64,000 bases of DNA, taken from NCBI RefSeq assembly GCF_005473905.2, contig NZ_CP061336.1, positions 1,038,501 through 1,102,500 of the forward strand, given 5' to 3'. Position 1 is the stretch's first letter. Each line of letters begins with the position of its first letter. A program made the position numbers and the translations under genes. Source of the DNA: Ruminiclostridium herbifermentans (GTDB lineage: Bacteria; Bacillota; Clostridia; Acetivibrionales; DSM-1351). The notes under the pieces were generated by a model. It saw only the letters and a list, made by a program, of their open reading frames with translations. It was not told where the DNA came from and did no database searches. Shown in pieces: positions 54,966-63,424 of this stretch.

Positions 54966-56186
54966 GTGAATTATGTTATTATTGGAAATTCAGCTGCCGC
55001 TATTGGCTGTGTTAGTGGTATTCGAACTATTGATAAAGAATCTCCGATTACTTTAATTTCAGATGAACCGCACTTTACTTACTCACGACCACTTATATCC
55101 TATTGGCTAAAAGGTAAAGTAGACGATGAAAAAATGTATTATCGAAATAGCGATTTCTACGAGAAAAATAATTGTAATGTCATACTTGGCAAAAAGGTAA
55201 TAAAAATAGAATCAGACTCAAAACTTGTAGTTTTAGAGGATGACAGCAATATAAAATATGATAAGCTATTGGTTGCAACTGGCTCATCTCCATTTGTTCC
55301 ACCTGTTGAAGGCTTAAATGAAGCGAAAAATACATTTACTTTTATGAAATGGGATAGCGTAAAGGATGTTAAATCAGCTGTAAAAACTGATTCAAAGGTT
55401 GTAATAATGGGAGCTGGTTTGATAGGTCTAAAAGCAGCAGAAGGCCTTCATGAGATATGTGAAGATATTACAGTTGTTGATATGGCTGATAGAATACTTC
55501 CAAGCATTCTTGATAAAAAAGGCGCGGATTTTGTTCAAAGACATATCGAAAAGCATAATATAAAATTCATATTAAATGATGCGGCTCAATCTGTTTACAA
55601 TAATTCTATTACTTTAAAGTCTGGTCAAACAATAGATTATGATGTGTTAATTATTGCAGTTGGTGTAAGACCTAATACTGAACTCGTTAAAAATGCAGGT
55701 GGAAATGTTAACAGGGGAATTGTGACTGATAAAAAACAAGAAACCTCGTTAAAGGATATTTATGCTGCAGGTGACTGTACTGAAAGCTTTGACATATGCT
55801 CAGAACAAAATAAGATACTTGCACTTTTGCCAAATGCATACATGCAGGGCGAAATTGCTGGAATAAATATGGCTGGCGGAGATAAGGTATTTGATACAGC
55901 AATGCCAATGAATGCAATAGGATTCTTTGGACTTCATATGCTAACAGCTGGCAGTATGGAAGGCGAATGCGTTGAAGTAATTGATGAGAATAATTATAAA
56001 AAAATGTTCTTTGCTGATAATTTACTAAAAGGATATATCTTAATTGGTGAAATAAATAGAGCAGGAATATACACTTCACTTATAAGAGAAAAAATACATT
56101 TGCAAGAGTTAGACATTAATCTGCTAAAAAATAGTCCACAACTTTTAGTGTTTAACAAGAATACACGAAAGGCAAAGTTGGGATAG
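54966..56186 (+). CDS. NAD(P)H-dependent FAD oxidoreductase, glutamate synthase-associated
   Basis: About 406 residues. I prefer GTG 54966 (AAGGGAG 8 nt upstream) to the in-frame GTG at 54957. Two dinucleotide-binding domains: FAD motif IGNSAAAIG at the start and GAGLIGLKAA near residue 150 for NAD(P)H; YAAGDC near 270 closes the FAD site. It belongs to the nitrite reductase/NADH oxidase-like pyridine nucleotide oxidoreductases and substitutes for the GltD subunit here. It starts at the ferredoxin gene stop. Confidence 0.87.
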   Translation: MNYVIIGNSAAAIGCVSGIRTIDKESPITLISDEPHFTYSRPLISYWLKGKVDDEKMYYRNSDFYEKNNCNVILGKKVIKIESDSKLVVLEDDSNIKYDKLLVATGSSPFVPPVEGLNEAKNTFTFMKWDSVKDVKSAVKTDSKVVIMGAGLIGLKAAEGLHEICEDITVVDMADRILPSILDKKGADFVQRHIEKHNIKFILNDAAQSVYNNSITLKSGQTIDYDVLIIAVGVRPNTELVKNAGGNVNRGIVTDKKQETSLKDIYAAGDCTESFDICSEQNKILALLPNAYMQGEIAGINMAGGDKVFDTAMPMNAIGFFGLHMLTAGSMEGECVEVIDENNYKKMFFADNLLKGYILIGEINRAGIYTSLIREKIHLQELDINLLKNSPQLLVFNKNTRKAKLG

Positions 56187-56243
56187 TTAAGTTATAATTT
56201 TTTGGCAAATTTGTGTTTAAATCACGCAGATAGGAGGTATAAA

Positions 56244-56963
56244 ATGAGAATAACTGTTGGAAACACATACTATACTGAAATAAATGAGCAGATTAGGAAT
56301 ACTGCTGATACTGATATAATTTTAGATGAAGTTTATGGTCAAAGATATATAGGGTGCGGTGTTGGTGGCAAAAAAATAACAGTTAACGGAACTCCTGGAA
56401 ATGCTTTAGGAGCATATATGAATGGTGCAAATATCATAGTGAACGGAAATGCTCAGGATGCTACTGGAGACACTATGAACGATGGTTCAATTATTATTCA
56501 CGGTAATTGTGGTGATACTACTGGATACGGTATGAGAGGCGGAAAAATACTTGTTAAAGGTAATGCAGGTTACCGAGTTGGAATACACATAAAAGAATAT
56601 AGAGATCAAAAACCAGTAGTTGTAGTTGGAGGTAAGACTGGCGATTTCCTTGGGGAGTATCAAGCGGGTGGCATAATAATTGTGCTTGGTATTGGAGTTG
56701 ATGGAGTTCCTGTTGGGAACTTCTGCGGAACAGGTATGCACGGAGGGGTTATTTACTTAAGATGTGATGAGGTTCCAGATGGATTACCACCTCAGGTTAG
56801 TGTTGAAACTGCTACAGAAGCAGATAAAAAGACCATTGAAGACCATATTGCAGAATTTTGTGATAATTTTGGATACGAAAAGGCTGAATTAATAAAAAGT
56901 AATTTTATTAAACTAACTGCCAATACCAAAAATCCATATAAGCAATTGTATACACATAACTAA
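56244..56963 (+). CDS. glutamate synthase GXGXG-domain protein
   Basis: About 239 residues from ATG 56244 behind TAGGAGG. It matches the C-terminal beta-helical GXGXG domain of GltB (repeats such as GNCGDTTGYGMRGG and GGKTGDFLGEYQAGG). In this split enzyme it is the third structural part, with the glutaminase and FMN subunits. Last gene of the glutamate synthase operon; glnA follows after 227 bp with its own motif. Confidence 0.9.
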   Translation: MRITVGNTYYTEINEQIRNTADTDIILDEVYGQRYIGCGVGGKKITVNGTPGNALGAYMNGANIIVNGNAQDATGDTMNDGSIIIHGNCGDTTGYGMRGGKILVKGNAGYRVGIHIKEYRDQKPVVVVGGKTGDFLGEYQAGGIIIVLGIGVDGVPVGNFCGTGMHGGVIYLRCDEVPDGLPPQVSVETATEADKKTIEDHIAEFCDNFGYEKAELIKSNFIKLTANTKNPYKQLYTHN

Positions 56964-57017
56964 AATTAGTATAAAATTGTAATTAAGTAAATATTGGTGT
57001 GTTATAATTCTTAGGTT

Positions 57018-57046
57018 ATTAAACTAATAAGCCGGAGTTATTAGCT
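57018..57046 (+). other. hairpin upstream of glnA
   Basis: CTAATAA pairs with TTATTAG around GCCGGAG. No T run follows and the loop has seven bases, so it is not a good ANTAR target; a role in glnA control is possible. Confidence 0.35.
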
Positions 57047-57114
57047 GCTTAACTGTAACTAATTTAGTTTTACGTTAAATAGCAATAAAAATGAGAAAGG
57101 TTAGTATAATTAGC

Positions 57115-57132
57115 ATGAGGCAAGAAAATGTC
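57115..57132. promoter_or_regulatory. 18-bp nitrogen-locus motif, glnA copy
   Basis: ATGAGGCAAGAAAATGTC, 59 bp before the glnA start codon. Near-identical copies occur at 58673-58690 and 62901-62918, and a divergent one at 50690-50707. On the plus strand it can form GGCA-AGAAAA-TGTC. Its function is unknown to me. Confidence 0.55.
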
Positions 57133-57190
57133 CTTTAAACATAAACAGGTTCTATTCATAAACACATAAAAGACAGGAAGGGTGAGAAGG

Positions 57191-58516
57191 ATGGCTTCGA
57201 AAAATGATATTTTGAAATTTATTGAACAAAATGATGTAAAATTTGTAAGATTACAATTTACAGATATTTTGGGCAGATTAAAAAATATTGCAATAACTGA
57301 ACGTCAGGTTGAGCGAGCTCTTGAGGAAGGAATTATCTTTGATGCATCTGCAATAGCTGGATTTTCTGAAGTTGAATCATCGGATATGCTTCTGCTTCCA
57401 GATATTAATACATTTACAATTATTCCATGGAGACCTCAGCATGGAAAAGTTGCAAGATTTATTTGTGATATAAAAAACTATGATGGAACTCAATTTATAG
57501 GTGACCCTAGATATGTTTTGAAAAAATCTGTGGAAAAGGCTGAAAAACTTGGATATACATTTAATGTAGGTCCTGAGTGTGAATTTTTCTTGTTTCATAC
57601 TGATTCAGAGGGAAGACCTACCGCGAAAACTCATGATTATGCAAGCTATTGTGATCTTGCACCTATGGATTTAGGTGAAAATTGCAGAAGAGAAATATGT
57701 ATGGTGCTTGAAGAAATGGGCTTTGAAATTGAGGCATTGCACCATGAGAATGCTGCTGGTCAGCATGAAATTGATTTTAAATATAGTGATGTTCTTACTG
57801 CGGCAGATAGAATAATGACCTTTAGAATGGTAGTAAAAACTATTGCTCAAAGGAATGGATTGCACGCAACATTTATGCCAAAACCAATTTTCAATGCCTT
57901 TGGATCAGGAATGCACATCAATATGTCCCTTTCAAAAGAAGGAAAAAATTTATTTAATGCTGGTAATGGCAGTATGGATATTTCTGATGTGGCAAAAATG
58001 TTTGGCGCAGGAATTCTCAACCATATAAATGGTATTACTGCTGTTGCTAATCCTTTAGTAAATTCTTACAAGAGATTTGTTCCTGGATTTGAAGCTCCTG
58101 TTCACATTGCTTGGTCACACATGAATAGAAGTCCATTGCTAAGAGTGCCTGCACCTAAGGGTGAGGCCACAAGGCTTGAGCTACGGAGTCCAGATTCTTC
58201 ATGTAATCCATATCTTACATTAGCACTTGTATTAGAGGCTGGCTTAGATGGTTTACAAAAGGAGATGCAAATACCTTTGCCTGTTGATATAAATACCTAT
58301 AGTCTTACAGCTGAAAAAGAAAAAGAACTTGGTATTCAGAGATTACCTTCCAATCTTTTATTGGCAATAGAAGAAATGAAAAAGGACCCATATATTAAAG
58401 AAGTATTAGGAGAACATATTTATAGCAAATATATTGCGGCAAAAGAAGCAGAATGGGCTGCGTATAATAATTATGTTCATCAATGGGAAATAGACAATTA
58501 TCTTACTGCATTTTAA
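57191..58516 (+). CDS. glnA: glutamine synthetase type I
   Basis: About 441 residues from ATG 57191 (GGAAGGG upstream). GSI motifs are visible: NVGPECEFFLF, the GSGMHINMSL and NRSPLLRVP segments, and RLELRSPDSSCNPYL near 330. The short length and lack of the adenylylation-site insertion fit the clostridial GSI-alpha type that is controlled by feedback and transcription rather than adenylylation. It makes Gln from Glu and ammonium. Second glutamine synthetase in the window. Confidence 0.95.
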   Translation: MASKNDILKFIEQNDVKFVRLQFTDILGRLKNIAITERQVERALEEGIIFDASAIAGFSEVESSDMLLLPDINTFTIIPWRPQHGKVARFICDIKNYDGTQFIGDPRYVLKKSVEKAEKLGYTFNVGPECEFFLFHTDSEGRPTAKTHDYASYCDLAPMDLGENCRREICMVLEEMGFEIEALHHENAAGQHEIDFKYSDVLTAADRIMTFRMVVKTIAQRNGLHATFMPKPIFNAFGSGMHINMSLSKEGKNLFNAGNGSMDISDVAKMFGAGILNHINGITAVANPLVNSYKRFVPGFEAPVHIAWSHMNRSPLLRVPAPKGEATRLELRSPDSSCNPYLTLALVLEAGLDGLQKEMQIPLPVDINTYSLTAEKEKELGIQRLPSNLLLAIEEMKKDPYIKEVLGEHIYSKYIAAKEAEWAAYNNYVHQWEIDNYLTAF

Positions 58517-58672
58517 TTTTAAACTATTTGTATCAAAAAGAGTATGAATATTTGTAATTCAGCTTTTCAGAGGGTAGACAGCTATATATCACTTTACAGA
58601 TAATTATTGTCGTACTACAATATATCAATTCAACTTTGGTTAAACTGTTCGGATTGGATTATTTGGATTATA

Positions 58673-58708
58673 ATGAGGCAACAAAATGTTTACCACTTAT
58701 ATAAGTGG
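58673..58708. promoter_or_regulatory. nitrogen-locus motif plus palindrome before nitR
   Basis: ATGAGGCAACAAAATGTT at 58673-58690 (variant of the motif at 57115) abuts a 16-bp perfect palindrome CCACTTATATAAGTGG at 58693-58708, about 190 bp before the ANTAR gene. The arrangement looks like an operator, possibly two proteins. Confidence 0.5.
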
Positions 58709-58894
58709 CCAGTAATGCTTTTGTTTTAGACATTGAGAATATCTCTGGCATCATTAAAAACCGCCAGGTATAACATATTTTTCTAAAATAGAAAAATTTT
58801 AAATCTGGGCATTATAAACTCCACCTGAAACAAAGAACTCTGTTTATAGCTGATTTACTTCAACATGTTTGTGCTCAAATGGAGGTGATTGCCA

Positions 58895-59464
58895 GTGGAT
58901 GCTAGGGGGGTTTTTATAGTATGCAGTAAGCCAGAAATGATAAAAGAGCTAAGGGCATTAATGTTGAAGCAGGGTTGCTCATCTGTTGAGTATGCATTAT
59001 CTGCAAATGAGGCAAGGCGTAAGCTTGACTTTTTTGAACCTGGGCTTATACTGGTAAATGCACCATTGCAGGACGAATTAGGCATTCAACTGATTATAGA
59101 TATAGCTGATAAAACTGATGCTGGTATAATAGTTCTTTCTAGGCATGAGCATTTGACAGAAATGCAGTATAGTCTTGAAAAGGTAGGTGCATTAGTGCTT
59201 CCAAAGCCTATTAGCAGAACTATATTAATTCAGACAGCTAGATTTGCATCTCAGTCAAGAAAATCTATAAAAGGTTTAAAACTTCAAAATGATGATTTAG
59301 AAAAGCGCATACAAGATAGAAAAATTATTGAGAAAGCAAAATGGATTCTCGTTGATAAGATGAATATGTCCGAACCGCAAGCACATAGATATATACAAAA
59401 GAGAGCAATGGATTTACGAGTACCTCAAATAAAGGTAGCTGAGGATATACTTAATAACTTTTAG
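58895..59464 (+). CDS. nitR: ANTAR-domain RNA-binding antiterminator (NitR-like)
   Basis: About 189 residues. GTG 58895 is preferred because GGAGGTG lies 7 nt upstream; the TTG at 58889 is too close to that site. Residues about 5-112 form a receiver-like fold, but the phospho-acceptor Asp is replaced by Asn55 (LILVN) and the acidic pair is missing, while the Lys104 (LPKP) remains. Residues about 130-188 form an ANTAR domain (RKIIEKAKWILVDKMNMSEPQAH). ANTAR proteins bind two-hairpin RNA targets and prevent termination; NitR of solventogenic clostridia regulates glnA and gltAB. Five candidate target leaders are in this window. Confidence 0.85.
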   Translation: MDARGVFIVCSKPEMIKELRALMLKQGCSSVEYALSANEARRKLDFFEPGLILVNAPLQDELGIQLIIDIADKTDAGIIVLSRHEHLTEMQYSLEKVGALVLPKPISRTILIQTARFASQSRKSIKGLKLQNDDLEKRIQDRKIIEKAKWILVDKMNMSEPQAHRYIQKRAMDLRVPQIKVAEDILNNF

Positions 59465-59581
59465 TTTGCTTACTCAAGTTTATTGATATACTTGGAAATT
59501 ATATTAAAATTTGAAAAAATATTTTGGATTAAATTAAGTAATCAGATTTGTATAATTATTGGTTCTTGTAATAATTAAATA

Positions 59582-59630
59582 ACGACAAAACAGTTGTATA
59601 ACAACATGTTTTTATATTCACAATGGCGTG
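59582..59630 (+). promoter_or_regulatory. ANTAR-type hexaloop hairpins, amt leader
   Basis: First hairpin ACGAC-AAAACA-GTTGT (59582-59597; A1 but not G4) and second CAC-AATGGC-GTG (59619-59630; A1 and G4) separated by 21 nt. The second overlaps the terminator 5' arm. The ACAATGGCGT block is identical to that in the glutamate synthase leader. Confidence 0.65.
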
Positions 59631-59671
59631 TTTAAGAGAAATATTTTCTGTTAAACACGCTTTTTATTTTT
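59626..59671 (+). terminator. regulated terminator in the amt leader
   Basis: GCGTGTTTAA (59626-59635) pairs perfectly with TTAAACACGC (59651-59660) and TTTTTATTTTT follows. It could also terminate nitR transcripts, 160 bp after that gene; the overlap with the hexaloop hairpin argues for regulated read-through into amt. Confidence 0.85.
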
Positions 59672-60032
59672 GCATGTAATTTAGGGTATATACATTCAAA
59701 CCTAAATAGCATATTAAAGCATAGTTATCGCATACTCCAGGATTAACAAACTAAACTTCTATTCTAGATGTGTAAGCTTTAGGTGAAGTTAATTATGGAA
59801 ACCTATTTTAATCTAAGCGTTATGTAAAGCTGAACCACTGCTGCTACAACTAGTACAAAATTGGTTAAAAAGATTCAATTAAATTGATAATAACGTTTCA
59901 GCTTATATATAGAGCAAATTTGATTGAAATAAAGCTGACGTAATTGCAGCAGACATAATTTATTAAGGCTATGCCTGAAAATTATTCTAAAAAATTAAAT
60001 GATATTTTAAATATTCGAACGGGGGTTTTTTT

Positions 60033-61286
60033 ATGGGAACAATTAACACAGGTGATACAGCGTTTATTATTTTTTCGGCAGCGCTTGTATTTTTAATGAC
60101 GCCAGGTCTTGCATTATTCTATGGAGGAATGGTAAAACGAAAGAATGTACTAAGTACTATTATGTCATCATTTTTTGTATGTGGATTGGCTTCTGTTCTT
60201 TGGGTAGCAGTGGGGTATTCACTTTCCTTTGGCGCAGACACAGGAGGAGTTATTGGAAACTTAGAGTGGGCTTTTTTTAATGGTGTTTCTGGTGTGCCAA
60301 ATGAAAGTTACGCAGCAACTATACCACACGCTTTATTTGCGGCTTTTCAGATGATGTTTGCAATAATAACACCTGCATTAATCACAGGTGCTTTAGTAGA
60401 AAGAATGAAATTTTCATCATTATTTATTTTTATTGGTTTGTGGTCACTAATTGTATATTACCCAATGGTTCATATGGTTTGGGCAGAGGGAGGCTTATTG
60501 AGAGATATTGGAGCTATTGACTTTGCTGGAGGTAATGTTGTTCATATAAGTTCTGGTGTATCTGCTGTTGTAGCAGCAATTATTCTCGGAAAGAGAAAGG
60601 GGTATGGGATTACTTCAAGTCAGCCACATAATATACCATTAGTATTTATTGGTGCATCATTATTGTGGTTTGGATGGTTTGGATTTAATGGAGGTAGTGC
60701 ATTAGGAAGCGGAGAGTTAGCAGTTCATGCTCTATTAACAACTAATACATCTGCAGCAACAGCTTTACTATCGTGGATGTTGGTTGAAAAAATTACAAGA
60801 GGTAAACCAACTATGCTAGGTGCAGCGACAGGAGCAGTGGTTGGATTGGTTGCAATTACTCCAGGTGCAGGCTTTGTTCCAATATGGGCAGCTTTAATTA
60901 TAGGTTTTGTTGTAAGTCCAATTTGTTATTTTGCAATGAGTGTTATTAAACCAAAGTTTGGATATGATGACTCCTTAGATGCTTTTGGATGTCATGGCAT
61001 TGGTGGTATATGGGGAGGAGTTGCAACAGGTATATTTGCAAAAACCTCTATTAACCCTGTAGCACAGTGGGATGGATTAATATATGGAGAGACAAGATTG
61101 TTTATAGCGCAGTTGATAAGTATTGCAGTAACTATAGTTTTTGCTGCAATAGGAACCGCAGTTATCATGTTTGTTGTCAAACTTGTATCTAAGGAAATTA
61201 GAGTATCAGCAAGAGAAGAATCAGAAGGGCTTGATATTTCACAGCATGGAGAGTCTGCATATCCTTCTTTTACAGGAATGGATTAA
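60033..61286 (+). CDS. amt: ammonium transporter
   Basis: A 417-residue Amt/MEP protein with 11 predicted membrane segments. The first, LVFLMTPGLALFYGGMVKRKN, and the FAGGNVVHISSGVSA and HGIGGIWGG segments are typical of the family, including the pore histidines. It imports ammonium. The pair amt-glnK, with GlnK as its gatekeeper, is standard. GGGGG before the ATG is the ribosome site. It has an ANTAR-type leader with a terminator. Confidence 0.95.
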   Translation: MGTINTGDTAFIIFSAALVFLMTPGLALFYGGMVKRKNVLSTIMSSFFVCGLASVLWVAVGYSLSFGADTGGVIGNLEWAFFNGVSGVPNESYAATIPHALFAAFQMMFAIITPALITGALVERMKFSSLFIFIGLWSLIVYYPMVHMVWAEGGLLRDIGAIDFAGGNVVHISSGVSAVVAAIILGKRKGYGITSSQPHNIPLVFIGASLLWFGWFGFNGGSALGSGELAVHALLTTNTSAATALLSWMLVEKITRGKPTMLGAATGAVVGLVAITPGAGFVPIWAALIIGFVVSPICYFAMSVIKPKFGYDDSLDAFGCHGIGGIWGGVATGIFAKTSINPVAQWDGLIYGETRLFIAQLISIAVTIVFAAIGTAVIMFVVKLVSKEIRVSAREESEGLDISQHGESAYPSFTGMD

Positions 61287-61404
61287 GAATACTGTTATCT
61301 AAGCTAAATATATATTTTGCAAAAGTTTATTATATAATTTATAACTGAAAAATTGGTATATTTATTACAACTGCTACTATAGCAGATAGAGGAGGTTTTT
61401 CAAT

Positions 61405-61743
61405 ATGAAGAAAATTGAGGCAATTGTAAGACCATGCAAGCTTGAGGAGTTAAAAGAAGCTTTGCTTGCAATTGATTTAGACGGTATAACTATAAGTCAG
61501 GTTATGGGTGCCGGAAAACAGCTAGGTTGGAAGGAATTTTACAGGGGAAATGAAATTACCCTAAATGTACTTCCAAAAGTAAAATTGGAATTGGTATCAA
61601 CAGATGATAAGGTTGAACTAATTATTGATACAATTATGAAATATTCTCAAACAGGAGAACTGGGTGACGGTAAGATATTTATTTATGATTTACAGGATTG
61701 CATACGTATACGTACTGGTGAAAGAGGAGATGCAGCAATTTAA
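61405..61743 (+). CDS. glnK: PII nitrogen regulatory protein
   Basis: A 112-residue PII protein. The T-loop spans about residues 37-55 with Tyr (EFYRGNE) near the uridylylation position, and TGELGDGKIFI with the C-terminal CIRIRTGERGDAAI are the other PII signatures. It senses ATP/ADP and 2-oxoglutarate and blocks the Amt channel. Located 118 bp after amt in the same operon. Confidence 0.95.
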   Translation: MKKIEAIVRPCKLEELKEALLAIDLDGITISQVMGAGKQLGWKEFYRGNEITLNVLPKVKLELVSTDDKVELIIDTIMKYSQTGELGDGKIFIYDLQDCIRIRTGERGDAAI

Positions 61744-61927
61744 TGAGGTTATGCTCATTTAGCAACTGTATAGTAAATGTTTATGATAGGATTGTTTATT
61801 AATATGGTAATTTACTTACGATGTTTTGTGCTCTTAGTGTTGTAGGAGAAACGGCAGAGATTGTGTAATGGCAATAATTGTGAGATATGAAAATTAAAAA
61901 TTATTATACGCATTATGAAATTTCACT

Positions 61928-61963
61928 AGTTGAAACCTTCACCTTAGGATGAAGGTTTCAACT
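61928..61963. terminator. bidirectional terminator between glnK and the agmatinase gene
   Basis: A 14-bp perfect stem (AGTTGAAACCTTCA and its complement) with an 8-nt loop, between convergent genes; A/T flanks. Confidence 0.9.
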
Positions 61964-61975
61964 AAAATGCTTTTA

Positions 61976-62836
61976 TTATGAATTTTTCATTGTAAGAATT
62001 AATTCTCTAAGAATCTTACAAGCTACTGCGGTTGAAGAACCACTTTGATCATAATGAGGTGAAAGTTCAACAATATCTGCTCCGATAATGTTTAATTTCG
62101 ATACAGCTTTTAAAGCATTAACAAGATCGAGGAAACTTACACCGCCTGCTTCTGGAGTTCCTGTGCCTGGGAATATTGACGGGTCTAAAACATCTAGATC
62201 AATTGTAAGGTAGACCGGCAGGGTACCGATAGTATTAATTGCATTATTTAAAGTATCAAAATTGTGCAAGCACATGTTGGTATGACCTTCCTTTGACCAA
62301 TAGAATTCTTCTCTAGTACCGCTTCTAATTCCATATTGCCATATACGATTATCACCAAGTATATCCCAAGCACGTCTTATAACTGAAGAATGGGATAGTG
62401 GTTCACCTAAGTAATCCTCGCGAAGATCTGTATGAGCATCAAAATGCAGAATATGAAGGTTTGGATATTTTTTAGCTGCTTGCTCAATTACTGGCAAGGA
62501 AACAAGATGCTCTCCGCCAATCATTAACGGCATTTTACAACTGTCAAAGATATGCTGAGAAGTTTCTGATATCATTTCTAGGGCACGTGTTGGTGAGCCA
62601 AAGGGCAAATCCAAATCACCATAATCATGTATTGAATAATCTGTTATATCGGCATCAAAATAAGGGCTATATGCTTCAATGCCAATGGAATCCATTCTCA
62701 TAATGGAAGGTGCAAATCTTGTTCCTGGTCTAAAGGTAGTGGTCCCATCATATGGAGCACCAAAGATTACAATATCGGATGATTTAAAGTCACTATCACA
62801 GCCTAAAAACTTGGCTGACAAAATATTTTTGTTCAT
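61976..62836 (-). CDS. speB: agmatinase / ureohydrolase family protein
   Basis: A 286-residue ureohydrolase. Mn-binding motifs are present: GGEH near residue 106, HFDAHTDLRED near 128 and the second DLDVLDPSIFPGTGTPE segment near 209. The family includes agmatinase, arginase, guanidinobutyrase and formiminoglutamase; agmatinase (agmatine to putrescine and urea) is the closest by length and start. No speA or speE gene is next to it. GAGGAG precedes ATG 62836, and a copy of the 18-bp motif lies 65 bp upstream. Confidence 0.85.
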   Translation of the reverse strand: MNKNILSAKFLGCDSDFKSSDIVIFGAPYDGTTTFRPGTRFAPSIMRMDSIGIEAYSPYFDADITDYSIHDYGDLDLPFGSPTRALEMISETSQHIFDSCKMPLMIGGEHLVSLPVIEQAAKKYPNLHILHFDAHTDLREDYLGEPLSHSSVIRRAWDILGDNRIWQYGIRSGTREEFYWSKEGHTNMCLHNFDTLNNAINTIGTLPVYLTIDLDVLDPSIFPGTGTPEAGGVSFLDLVNALKAVSKLNIIGADIVELSPHYDQSGSSTAVACKILRELILTMKNS

Positions 62837-62900
62837 TTACAAATCTCCTCTGAAGAGATAGCAGACTTAATGCCTGTATCTCAGTATTTTTATTTTAATA

Positions 62901-62918
62901 ATGAGGCAAGAAAATGTC
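62901..62918. promoter_or_regulatory. 18-bp nitrogen-locus motif, agmatinase copy
   Basis: ATGAGGCAAGAAAATGTC, same 18 bases as at 57115, here 65 bp before the agmatinase start but in the opposite orientation relative to its gene. Confidence 0.5.
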
Positions 62919-63420
62919 ACCAACTTATATTGCAGTGAGTAGTATTTTGTTTTTCAAGTGGTTAAAATATCTACAACCTCAATTACATGCCGCTAATGTA
63001 ATAAAATTTTTTTGCAATGTTCCTAGACATACAGATGTTCAGACTATTGCTGGAAAAATTTCATTTATATTATAGGCGTAATAATTTTATCATATATAAC
63101 TAAAATTTCAATGCTGAGACTATTTATTCTGGTGGATAACGACGAACTGTTTTATATAAAAGATATGCAAAATCTTTAGAAAATCTGATTTTTAGCATGT
63201 TAAAATAGGTTAATTTATGATATAATAATAAATGTGTTTAGGAATAGTTTATCTGTAGCAAATCTTAATTAAAATCTAAGAGTTAAGGATGTTTTTATAT
63301 ACATAAACGGTATTCTAAAGTACTTTTATTGTGTATAGTTTGCTTGTAGACTTGAAAGCAGTGTAGAATATTTATCAATTTTATTTTATTCCATTATTTG
63401 ATGTGAGAGAAATATTGGTT
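62919..63420. other. intergenic region, left part
   Basis: About 500 bp of AT-rich DNA with no gene, terminator or recognised RNA. Confidence 0.4.
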
Positions 63421-63424
63421 CTAC

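Larger units (their letters stand above)
59465..60032 (+). promoter_or_regulatory. long leader of the amt-glnK operon
   Basis: 570 bp without a gene, holding the hexaloop hairpin and terminator listed separately. Downstream of them, AAGCTGAA (59827-59834) can pair with TTCAGCTT (59897-59904), and CTGCTGC (59838-59844) with GCAGCAG (59946-59952), so the RNA before amt looks structured. No ribosome site with an open frame. Confidence 0.5.

Noticed and set aside
56202-56243. longer start for the GXGXG-domain protein
   Set aside because: No ribosome site; ATG 56244 is preceded by TAGGAGG and begins the conserved domain.
57115-57140. complement of the 18-bp motif read as a sigma-54 promoter (GG-N10-GC)
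   Set aside because: The GG is missing in the agmatinase and nitR copies, orientation does not fit glnA or nitR, and conservation extends beyond the promoter core.
57001-57190. ANTAR-type terminator leader for glnA
   Set aside because: The only good hairpin (57018-57046 region) has a seven-base loop without the A1/G4 pattern, and no T run follows.
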